Assembly: GCA_963377175.1 (NCBI GenBank)
Contig: CAUJNA010003749.1
Coordinates: forward strand, 112,397-176,396
Direction of reading: 5' to 3'
From: Effrenium voratum
Taxonomy: Eukaryota; Sar; Dinophyceae; Suessiales; Symbiodiniaceae
DNA: 64,000 bases
The notes beneath the pieces were generated by a model, which was not told where the DNA came from, did no database searches, and worked only from the letters and a program-made list of their open reading frames with translations. A program made the position numbers and the translations under genes. Below are positions 24,001-36,000 of this stretch, piece by piece (position 1 is the first letter of the stretch; each line of letters begins with the position of its first letter).

Positions 24001-27000
24001 TTGTTGGCCGACCCTCAGGTGCTGTCAATTTCGGGACACACATATGGAATGTGGCAGAAGTAGAAGCCCCTGAGAAACATCTGGTCGTCAAACTATCCTC
24101 AGGGCGGCAGGGTTGTCGATTTCTGGTTTCAGCACGCAGACATGTGTGCCAAGGCTTATTGCTTGTTTTCCCTCACAAACATGAACCGTTAATAAGTTGT
24201 TCGAGTGTAATGATAATCAGGTGCCTGTACCCAATGTCGTCATTCCCTTTGAAATCTAGATGACGGTGAACGCTGAGAGTTGCTCATATATCTTGTTTGC
24301 TCTATTCTGAGCGCTACCCTGTTTTGCCAGAAATCCTCCCTATGTTTCCCCTTTCGGTGGTTTTCAACTTCAGCTTTTTAGACCGATTTTAAGTGAGTTT
24401 CCCCTTTGTGGGGTGATGCAGAGGGGACATGTACGGAACCCGCAACTTTTTCGCGAATCCCTCACGGTCACCTTCAGAGGTCCAGCAATTTCCCCAAGAT
24501 CAGCGTACTCCGGGGAGTGGACCGATGAAGTGTCACCATACAGCAGCGCCCGCTGACCTCACACAAGTGGATCGAGTTCTGCAACTCCCCGCTGATGAAC
24601 CCTCAAACTACCAACAGAAAAACACGTGGGACATTGCCCATGCTTTGCGACATGTCATCTTGGCTGGTTTGAGGGCTTGGAGGATAGGTCCGGAGACCGT
24701 TGCAAACGCCCACGTTTCCGAAACCCAAAAGGTCCGCCGACCTTCTCCGAGCCGAAGGGTCGGTCCGCACTTTGCATCGCGCCAATGGGTAAGGCTGGTT
24801 TGATCTGTTTGACTCAATGCAACAAGATCCTTGGAACATTTTGACTCAGTGCAACCAGATCTCTGGAAAATTTTGGCTCAATGCAACCAGATCCTTGGAA
24901 CATTTTGACTCAATGCAACAAGATCTCTGGAAAATGTTGGCTCAATGCAACCAGATCCTATCTCTGGAACATTTTGACTCAATTCAACAAGATCCTTGGA
25001 AAATGTTGACTCAATTCAACAAGATCTCTGGAAAATTTTGACTCAATTCAACAAGATCCTTGGAAAATGTTGACTCAATTCAACAAGATCTCTGGAAAAT
25101 TTTGACTCGATGCAACAAGATCCTTGGAAAATGGGAACTAGAAAGGACACCGGTTGATTCATTTGGCTTCCGAAGCGGCTTTGGGGCGAGTCAATCGGGT
25201 CCATCAAAGTGGCTTCCTCAAAGTAAGCTTCTGAATTGCGGTTTAAGGGGAAACCACTGCGACCTAAAAGTGTTTGCTCTTCAACATGTTTTTCCAGGCA
25301 ACCAAACACCTCAAGTTAGGATACAACCCGGGTAACTTTTGGTTGTGTCTCAAAATAGGGCAACCCTCAAAATGGGTCTTTCCCCTTTCTAATCCCCCTC
25401 ATTAAACTGTAAGCCAATGCCAAACCGGGTCCATGTTTTGGTTGACCGCTTTATGAGAAACTGATCCGTCTGGGTTTCTTTTTCGCCATCCGCCAGCCAG
25501 GCGCCGGGCCAATGCAGTCCCCGACCCTCGCGAGCTCCTGCGGACATGGGACGGACGAAACCTCCTTTGGTGGTTGAATCTGGAGGGGGTGATGTTCATC
25601 TTCCTCTCTTTTTTTTGGGGGGACGGGGGGGGGGGGGATGGATCTCTTCTTCTTTGTTTATTGTTTATTTTTTTGTTGGGGGGTGGTGATGTTCATTTCT
25701 TTGTATTTTTTTTTTTGGGGGGGGGGATGGTGATTCATCTCCTTCAAGTCTTCTTTTGGGGGGATGGTGATTCATCTCCTTCAAGTCTTCTTTTGGGGGG
25801 ATGGTGATTCATCTCCTTCAAGTCTTCTTTTGGGGGGATGGTGATTCATCTCCTTCAAGTCTTCTTTTGGGGGGATGGTGATTCATCTCCTTCAAGTCTT
25901 CTTTTGGGGGGATGGTGATTCATCTCCTTCAAGTCTTCTTTGGGGGGATGGTGATTCATCTCCTTCAAGTCTTCTTTTGGGGGGATGGTGATTCATCTCC
26001 TTCAAGTCTTCTTTTGGGGGGATGGTGATTCATCTCCTTCAAGTCTTCTTTTGGGGATGGTGATTCATTCAAGTCTTCTTTTGGGGGGATGGTGATTCAT
26101 CTCCTTCAAGTCTTCTTTTGGGGGGATGGTGATTCATCTCCTTCAAGTCTTCTTTTGGGGGGATGGTGATTCATCTCCTTCAAGTCTTCTTTTGGGGGGA
26201 TGGTGATTCATCTCCTTCAAGTCTTCTTTTGGGGGGATGGTGATTCATCTCCTTCAAGTCTTCTTTTGGGGGGATGGTGATTCATCTCCTTCAAGTCTTC
26301 TTTTGGGGGGATGGTGATTCATCTCCTTCAAGTCTTTTTGGGGGGATGGTGATTCATCTCCTTCAAGTCTTCTTTTGGGGGGATGGTGATTCATCTCCTT
26401 CAAGTCTTCTTTTGGGGGGATGGTGATTCATCTCCTTCAAGTCTTCTTTTGGGGGGATGGTGATTCATCTCCTTCAAGTCTTCTTTTGGGGGGATGGTGA
26501 TTCATCTCCTTCAAGTCTTCTTTTGGGGGGATGGTGATTCATCTCCTTCAAGTCTTCTTTTGGGGGGATGGTGATTCATCTCCTTCAAGTCTTCTTTTGG
26601 GGGGATGGTGATTCATCTCCTTCAAGTCTTCTTTTGGGGGGATGGTGATTCATCTCCTTCAAGTCTTCTTTTGGGGGGATGGTGATTCATCTCCTTCAAG
26701 TCTTCTTTTGGGGGGATGGTGATTCATCTCCTTCAAGTCTTCTTTTGGGGGGATGGTGATTCATCTCCTTCAAGTCTTCTTTTGGGGGGATGGTGATTCA
26801 TCTCCTTCAAGTCTTCTTTTGGGGGGATGGTGATTCATCTCCTTCAAGTCTTCTTTTGGGGGGATGGTGATTCATCTCCTTCAAGTCTTCTTTTGGGGGG
26901 ATGGTGATTCATCTCCTTCAAGTCTTCTCTTGGGGGGATGGTGATTCATCTCCTTCAAGTCTTCTTTTGGGGGGATGGTGATTCATGTCTCTTGCTTTAA

Positions 27001-30000
27001 TGGGTGGGATGGGCGATATAATTAAAATACCCTTGCGGTTTCCCTTTAAAAACCATCCAAAGAAGGGGTCCCTGACTCTGACACAGACCCAGTTCTCAGA
27101 AGCAAGAGGTCGAGTCACACAAAGGGTGGTCCCTATGTTGAGACACGCCCATTGCCACATGTCCATAAACTGGCCAAGCGTTGGCCCAACCTCAGCTGGT
27201 GCCCTGATTGGAGGTGGCCTGATAATTAAAGCTATGCACAAAGTGGCTATGAACAAAGTAAAACAAAACAAAATTGTGGTCCGAATAGCACCTTTTAATA
27301 CTGGTTGAATCCAGGCGGTAGTCCATCAAGTAAGAGTGTCTAACTTTAGCACTCTCAATGTAATCTTGACATATCTTAAGTTTGCTGGACGCGACACATC
27401 ATGAGTCCCATAGGCCTCAAGCGTGGCCTCACTTTGCCTTGTGTGGACTTCAACAATCCGCTCCGGGGGCCTTTGCCGGGATGGCATGGGCCCCACAAAT
27501 CGGAGGAAGCAGCTTGAGACCCTCACTGCAAAGTTCAGTGTGACCTAGATGCGCCGGGTGAGTGGTTTCCCTTTCCCTTTAGAACCAATGGGTGTTCCCT
27601 AAAGGAGGGAAAACCCCTTTGTTTAGGGGGTGGACAACCCCTTTTTTAAGGGGGGGTCTACCGGTACCATGAGTGCTCTCCAACAACGCCCCTTCGAGAC
27701 ACCCAGACCAGCAGGCAGCCCAAGTTTCCTGCGGGTTTCGGGTCGCTCTCATCCATGTTCCATCAAAAATAATTACCTTCCAAACCTGGGGGGGAGGGGT
27801 GGTGGCCCCCAATTTTCCCTCTTCGACACCCCGAATTTCTCGAATTTCTCCATGTCGGATCCATTGAACCAGGACCATTTCCCGTTTCAGAAACCACCCC
27901 TGAATTTCTCCATCTCGGACCCCTCCGCCCCCCCCGCTTCGACCCCTCTTCGACGTTCACAAACCTTCCGAGCGAGCGACGAGCCGCGTCCTCCTCGCCG
28001 AAGTACTGCACCTCCAGGCGCCCGCTCTTCACCAGGAAGCCGTGGTTCAGCTCGGAACTCCCTGCGCCGCCCGCCGGCGCCTCCCCCACCTCGAAGGTCT
28101 TCACCACCGACCTCGAAGCCGGCGAAGCGAAGCGGTGGGGTGGGTGGGTCCTCCAGGTTTGAGAGGGTAGAAGTTGGTACCAACTTTTTTCGGCTGTGTC
28201 TATTTTATTCTCTAGTCTATCTTAAAATACAGATTTAGTAATAAGTTGGTATATACGGTTTTTTCTTTTCAGGACGTCGATTTTTAGGAGGGGAACCCAC
28301 AACCCCAAAAAAGTCACGGCAAAAGGGCACGCCGTAGGTGGACCTAGGTGGGGTGGTGGCGGAAAAAATCGGAAGGCCCTGATCCACTGGAAACATCGAC
28401 CGAAGGCGACGTGGGTGGGGTGGTGGCCAAAATAAGAAAAGCGGAACTAGACCCTGATCAACTGGAAAGGAAATCACCGAAAAACAGGTTGCAAAGGGGC
28501 GGAACAAGAATTGGGACCCTGGATTGTTCAGCCAACTGTGACAAGGGTGATTTGGTTGGACAAAAGCAGCAACCTGGCCATCTCGGCGGATGAGGGTGGA
28601 ATCCACTGGGATGATGAAGCTTGACATTATGTGCTTTCAGGGAACCAAACTCAGGAGTTTTGGAGCAGAGAAAACTCATTCCAAGAGAGCCTTTATGTGG
28701 AACTACAAAAGCAGGGACCCAACATCCCAAGTGGAAGTCTGTGATTTGGAGAGAGAATTCGCTGAAAAGCATTGAGAACTCGCCCCGAAAAGTGTAGGGC
28801 TATGCAAAATTCGGTGCTTGGTCATTTCATCCTGCATCTTTGTTCTGCTGATTTCGGGCAGGGGAGCGGGGAATGAACGAGCAAACAGAACCATCGCAAG
28901 GGGCATCCAAAGGTTCGGGGGTGAGGCTCCGGCATATCCGCCACGCAATCAAGCTCGCGCGCGGACAGGCCTTGCAGGATGGGTACCTGGCAGATTTTGT
29001 GCAAGGGCCTCTCAAATCTACGTTTGGGGGGAAATCCCTTGAAGCATTCACGGGGTCAACTCGAGGATGTCACTCTAAGCTTCAACTGGCCCCCCCAAAA
29101 AAAAGGACGGAAACCACGGACTGGCGCAGGTACATTTAGTTTGAATGACTCTCACCGCGTTGCTGACTGAAATGCCCGCGCCTTGACATCTCCCGCGCTT
29201 GTATCTCTTGACTTACCCCTAAAACTCCAAGCACTGGGGAAGTTAATCTTTTACAGACATATAGCCCATGTTACCCAAAAAGTTGAAAAGTTGTGTTTTT
29301 AAGACGTAAGTTGATGGTCCTTCAATTTGTCCCAAAGTGGCGAGTTCAGTGGATCGATCCCAGGCGCACGGAGTCCAGGAAAGACCTGACATCTTCCACC
29401 TGAGCAATCGAGTGTATCCCGAGACTTCCTGGACTCTCCAATGACCTGATCCAGACCTGAGCAAATTGGATGTCCCGTTTGTGAGCAATGTCCAATTGTT
29501 TAGAGCTAAAGTTTTTTAGAGGGGTGCGCTCAAAGGGAAACTGGGGTGTGGACCCTATGGCTATACGGCGATCACATGCCTCCTTTCCCCTGTGGTTCCG
29601 AGGCACCAAGAACCGAGGCAGAACCCAGAACTGCATGTGCAAGCCCCTTCCGCTTTGGATAGAACCGGGTGTCTCTTTTTTTGAGGGTCCCATTCTTGGA
29701 GAAGTTTTTCCCACGGGAAACCCTAAGGAAACCATTGTTACAGGTTGCCCACTGCGGGCAACCGCAAATCAAGCAGCTCGAGCCAGGTTCCCGATCCGTG
29801 TCCTAAACCTGACAGGTCCCTCTAAAAGAACCCGAACCTCACGTTCCATGGAGGGTATATCTCTTTCTGTCCTTCATGGTAAAGACTCGCCTTCGTTTTT
29901 CAGGGCTTTTGGTGAATAAATAGTCTCTTCCTCTAGTGTTCCGGAACTCTGCCTGTTGTGTTCCCGGGGTCTTCCAGTAATCTTCCTCTCTTCCTGCAGC

Positions 30001-33000
30001 CTTCCCGTAGTCTTCCGGTCTCATCCGGAGCTCCACGGAGCCAATATTCACAAAGCCAAACTCTGGTGAACAAGGGCTTTGTTTAGGCTTCTTCTGGCCT
30101 TCGTTTGGCGCCCTGCAAAAGCCGCAAAAGCCGCAAAATAATCATCCTTCGTTTTAGAGTTTGTACCGGCCAGGATGCATCCCTTATAGCATTTTTTTTG
30201 CGGTAGCTCACAAAGGAACATCTCCAGTGAACATAACATGCTTCGCACATGCTGGGGATTTATATTTTTGTCCACCATGCTTGAGGGGCTTCGCCCATGA
30301 TGCCCGGTACGCTTCTGGGTGTCAAAAAAAATAGAGGATGTAATCGAGACCCATAGAAATATGATTGATGTTTCAACTTGAGGTTTCCCTTCGACAACGT
30401 ACAATAAACAGGCCCCTGGTTTGGGTGTGCCATTTTTGATGGTACCCGTTTTGGGGTGTTTTCGAAGGTAACAAAATGGGAACACCGCCAACTTTAAGGG
30501 TCCGGGATTTTGGACAGACCCATTTTGTAAACGCCCAAACGAGGTGCGCAAACGCGGGGACAAACCCCGCCTGTCTCGTCACGGCCGACAAGATCGCCTA
30601 GTTCGAACGCACGGGAAAGTACTGGACTGTCAAGTGCTCACACTTTGTCTCATAGGCAAACTTGCCAGGGGTGGAATTTTCCTTGGGTTTTTCCTTTATA
30701 CAACCCCCAAAAAAGGGGTGACATCCCAACATTCGTGCATGGTTCTCTTCAGTGCAGAACAGGTGTCCCCATATTTAGCAATGACCCGTCTGAGTCCCGG
30801 CATCTCAAGTTGCACATACGGGGTTCGCGCTAAGGATAGCACAATTGCATGACACCTCTCGAGTCACATTCCGAAAAAAGGAAGCTGTGGACGACTTGCG
30901 AAACAACCACCTGCAATTAGTCCCAAAAGTGAGGCGTAATTAATCTGACTCAAACGCGTTAAACTGGAATCCTATAGGGACCCCTGCAAAAACGGGCGTC
31001 TTCCTTTTTCGGAGGTTTCCCCCGCCGCTCGGCCGAGTGGGACACACCCAACAGCCGACTCGCCGACTCGCCGACTCGTCGCCTCCCGAACGAGGCGGCT
31101 CTCGGCGGCCCAGACGCCGGCGCAGCGGGAGGCCACCACCGAGCAGCTGTGGGGGCACCTCGCAACGCGCCGCGCTGAAGGTCGAAGGGTCGAAGGACGA
31201 TTGGCCAAAGCGGCTGGAGTTTTGTCGGAGGTCTGAAAGTGTTCCTTGGGCCAACAGTTTGGCCGGAAAGTGTTTGGGCCCTGACAGCTATGGGTGGAAA
31301 GCTTGGAATGAGTTTGTCTAGAGGACACTTGCATGTTTGGCGGCCACACCCCTCTCTCGGAAGATGTCGGCCAAGGACGGGGATGGGCGGGGCGGGGATG
31401 GGCGGCGTTTGAGACCCGAAAGACAGGGGCAAAGTTTGCCCCCAAGGCCCCAAGCGCCGAAGGCAATGCAACCGGGCCAGGTCCATTTGAAGATGGTCAC
31501 TCCTTTTTCGGCCCACTTTGGGATCACTCTTGATAACCCTTTCTCTGAGAAGGCTCTTTGCATGTACCCAACCAAATCACAGCAAACAGCAACTCATCTT
31601 TAAATTGGAATTCCCAAAGGCAAAGTCCAGTAATGTTGGACCCTCTTTACACCCCCCCCCCGCTCCCCGCTAGGAGTTTAAGACCAATCAGCGGGACCCT
31701 CTTTCAGCGAGATCCTGGGGGTCTGGGAGGGACAGTACTTACTTTCGTATTGCCAAGGCTGACCCTCAGATTCCCATAGAATGACCCACCCTCTCAAACT
31801 AAAAGGCTGAGGCTTTAGTTTTCAGTTGAAAAGCAACCCCCAAACCCATGTGGACACTAAAGAGGACCACAAAACAGTCAGACTAAAGAGGAGCAGGGCA
31901 TCTCATGGGCACCCCCTTTGTGTGACTGATTGCCCTCACTTTTTTGTAAAGAAGTTATCTTAATTTTGATGGTTTGGGAACAACTTGCAAAATGAAACTC
32001 CTAAATCTCAGGGCTTTAACTTTTGAGCTGGGGAAGCTTAGGGTGAGCCATTCTAACCTTTGAGCTGGGGAGAGTTTAGGAGGAGCCCCCCCCCCAAAAA
32101 AAAAAGAAGAAGAGAAAAACAGGCTCTGTTTTTTCTCTCCTGATCTGGCCTCAGCCTTTTAGTTTTAAAGGGGGAATTGCTCAATTGAGGACCCCAAAAC
32201 AGTCACAAGATCCTGAATGGCGCAAATAATTTGCTACAATAGAGGGGACCATTAATAAAGGAAGTGTAACATTAGTCTTGTCTCGCCAATGCGGGGGACA
32301 GTGCACGGTGTCTTTTGCCTTCCCTAACCAAACTTTGAAGGGGAAATGGAGCCGGATGGCTCAGGATTTCTACCACCCGACCACCTCGCTGAAAGGAAGA
32401 TACCGCTTACAAACCGCCCAGACATGTGATGTTTGCAAAAATTTGCGGTGACGCTTGAGCTTTTCAATGCGGGGAAAGAACTCAGAGCGCCATCCTTCCT
32501 TTCTCGGTGTCAGCGCCGATTTGGGTCAAGAATGGTTGGCCTCGGGTCTTTGATTTTTGGCACCCCAAAACTGCGGTTGTGGTTCCTTTCAAACCAACCT
32601 AAACTGGGCACCCTGCGTGCCTCATTTCTCAACCCCGTCGACATGGGCGCCCCGGCTTCTGCAGCAGAGCCATCTCTCCAAAGGTCTGCCCTGCAGCCAG
32701 GCTGCTGACCTTGAGTTCGATGTCAGGCAACCCAAACCAATGCGGAAACCATGTTAATTCCAAGGGACACCAGGCGAACTCCAACGAAGGGACACCCGGG
32801 CCTGATTTACCAAAAATGGAGGGGGGAGGGTTAAAAATAGTTATAAACCCAGCCGATCAAAATCAGGTGTCCGAATTTCCCAGTAGTGGGAAATACCTGG
32901 GATCCGACGGACGCGCGAGACGGGCTACATGGGCACCGGACACTCACCCCATGGAGTACCACATCCAGGCCGGGCGTGTGGGCGATGTAGAAGTACCTGG

Positions 33001-36000
33001 GAACCACGAAAGTTCTCGTCGCCAAATGGGTATGTGTCACAAGAAATGGCTTTCCTTTGGATCTCCCTAAAGACCGAGCTGCTTGAAGGTTACCCTCAAA
33101 AATGTTCAAACCACCCTAAGGACCAGGGTTGGTTCTTACAACTTTTGGCAGGTCAAACCACTCGAAACCGCCAGGACCCAAGTCCAAATTAAATGTTTTT
33201 TTTGGGGGGGGAGTGGTGTTTTCCCGAAAGCATCGCGAAGGGTTCTTCCGTGCGAAGCCCTTGGACAAGTTACATAGAGCCAAGTTACATAGAGCCAAGT
33301 TACATAGAGCCAAGTTACATAGAGCCAAGTTACATAGAGCCAAGTTACATAGAGCCAAGTTACATAGAGCCAAGACCCTCTGCGGAGATTCGCGTGGTCG
33401 AGGTTCAAAAACTGGGGACTTTTTACGATTTCTGCTGGCCACGCGCGACCCTCTGCGGATTCGCGTGGTCGAGGTTCAAAAACTCAGGACTTTTTACGAT
33501 TTCTGCGGTGCGCGCGCGACCCTCTGCGGAGATCGTGTCGAAGCGCTCTCGCTGTGGCGCCGTGCGAATTTGTCTTAGTCTCGGCGAACCCTCTGCGGAG
33601 ATTGTGCGTGTCGAAGCGCTCTCGCTGTGGCGCCGTGCAATATTCTTGCTCGCGAAACGGCCTTTGGAAGTTGTCTCGTGGTTTGCGCGCCTGCTTTCGC
33701 AATCCCGCGGTCGCGGGTTCGATTCCCCCCTGGTCCGCGGCAGCTCCGGCTTGAAAATCGCAGCTTTTAAGTACAAACGTAGTACGCGGAGCGTGCTCCT
33801 GCAGCTCCGGCTGGAAAATCGTAACTTTTAAGTACAGACGTAGTGTGCGGAGCGTGCTCCCGCAGCTCAGGCTGGAAAATCGCAACTTTTAAGTACAAAC
33901 GTAGTACGCGGAGCACACCCCCGCAGCTCCGGCTGGAGAATCGCAACTTTTAAGTACAAACGTAGTACGCGGAGCGTGCTCCTGCAGCTCCGGCTGAAAA
34001 TCGCAGCTTTTAAGTACAACGTAGTGTGCGGAGCGTGCTCCCGCAGCTCAGGCTGGAAAATCGCAACTTTTAAGTACAAACGTAGTACGCGGAGCACACC
34101 CCCGCAGCTCCGGCTTGAAAATCGCAACTTTTAAGTACAAACGTAGTACGCGGAGCGTGCTCCTGCAGCTCCGGGTGGAAAATCGCAATTTTTAAGTACC
34201 GACGTAGTATGCGGAGCGTGCTCCCGCAGCTCAGGCTGGAAAATCGCAACTTTTAAGTACAAACGTAGTACGCGGAGCGTGCTCCTGCAGCTCCGGCTGG
34301 AAAATCGTAACTTTTAAGTACAGACGTAGTGTGCGGAGCGTGCTCCCGCAGCTCAGGCTGGAAAATCGCAACTTTTAAGTACAAACGTAGTACGCGGAGC
34401 ACACCCCGCAGCTCCGGCTTGAAAATCGCAACTTTTAAGTACAAACGTAGTACGCGGAGCGTGCTCCTGCAGCTCCGGGAAAATCGCAGTAAGTACAAAC
34501 GTAGTAAGCGGAGCGTGCTAGCTCCGGCTGGAAAATCGTAACTTTTAAGTAGACGTAGTGTGCGGAGCGTGCCCGCAGCTCAGGCTGGAAAATCGCAACT
34601 TTTAAGTACAAACGTAGTACGCGGAGCACACCCCCGCAGCTCCGGCTTGAAATCGCAACTTTTAAGTACAAACGTAGTACGCGGAGCGTGCTCCTGCAGC
34701 TCCGGCTGGAAAATCGCAACTTTTAAGTACAGACGTAGTGTGCGGAGCGTGCTCCCGCAGCTCAGGCTGGAAAATCGCAACTTTTAAGTACAAACGTAGT
34801 ACACGGAGCACACCCCCGCAGCTCCGGCTTGAAAATCGCAACTTTTAAGTACAAACGTAGTACGCGGAGCGTGCTCCTGCAGCTCCGGGTGGAAAATCGC
34901 AACTTTTAAGTACAGACGTAGTATGCGGAGCGTGCTCCCGCAGCTCAGGCTGGAAAATCGCAACTTTTAAGTACAAACGTAGTACGCGGAGCGTGCTCCT
35001 GCAGCTCCGGCTGGAAAATCGTAACTTTTAAGTACAGACGTAGTGTGCGGAGCGTGCTCCGCAGCTCAGGCTGGAAAATCGCAACTTTTAAGTACAAACG
35101 TAGTACGCGGAGCACACCCCGCAGCTCCGGCTTGAAAATCGCAACTTTTAAGTACAAACGTAGTACGCGGAGCGTGCTCCTGCAGCTCCGGGTGGAAAAT
35201 CGCAATTTTTAAGTACAGACGTAGTATGCGGAGCGTGCTCCCGCAGAACAGGCTGGAAAATCGCAACTTTTAAGTACAAACGTAGTACGCGGAGCACACA
35301 CCCGCAGCTCCGGCTGGAGAATCGCAACTTCTAAGTACAAACGTAGTACGCGGAGCACACCCCCGCAGCTCCGGCAGCACTTGCGCAGAGCAACTTGCGC
35401 AGAGTCACTTGCGCAGAGCAACTTGCGCAGAGCACAATTGCACAAAGCACTTGCGCAGAGCAACTTGCACAGACCAACTTGCACAGAGCACATGCGCAAA
35501 GCGCTTGCACGGAGCAACTGGCGCAGAGCCCTTGCGCAGAGCAACTTGCTCAGAGCACTTGCGCAGAGCAACTTGCACAGAGCAGGCGCAGAGCAACTTG
35601 CACAAACCAACTTGCGCAGAGCACATGCGCAACGCGCTTGCGCGGAGCAACTGGCGCAGAGCACTTGCGCAGAGCAACTTGCTCAGAGCACTTGCGCAGA
35701 GCAACTTGCACAGAGCACTTGCGCGCAGCAGCTTGCAGAGAGCAACTTGCGCGCAGACCACTTTCGTGAGAAATCGCGCGGCGCAGTTCGAGAGGAAAGT
35801 AGGATGATGAAATGGAGCTCTCATGTGACCATACACACTGAGCATCGCCGCGCGCAGACACGCTCGCCGCAGCGATGTAAAAAGGTGCCTCCGCGGCTGG
35901 ATGAGCACCTGTGGAAAAATGCTTTCGGGCCAAGCGTCCTCTAGTTTTTTAGTTTTAAGATAGATCCAAAAGGAATAAACCACTTAGCGATATAGGTGTG

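Noticed and set aside
25722..26990. CRISPR array
   Set aside because: Direct tandem 37-bp units with no spacers; the same holds for the 61-bp and 32-bp arrays. No cas genes.
33668..33738. Intact tRNA gene
   Set aside because: B-box is perfect but the anticodon and D stems do not pair; kept only as a tRNA-like element.
35381..35944. 187-codon Ala/Gln/Ser-rich ORF resembling an antifreeze- or secreted-type repeat protein
   Set aside because: The 14-bp repeat is open in every plus frame; nothing outside the repeat supports it.
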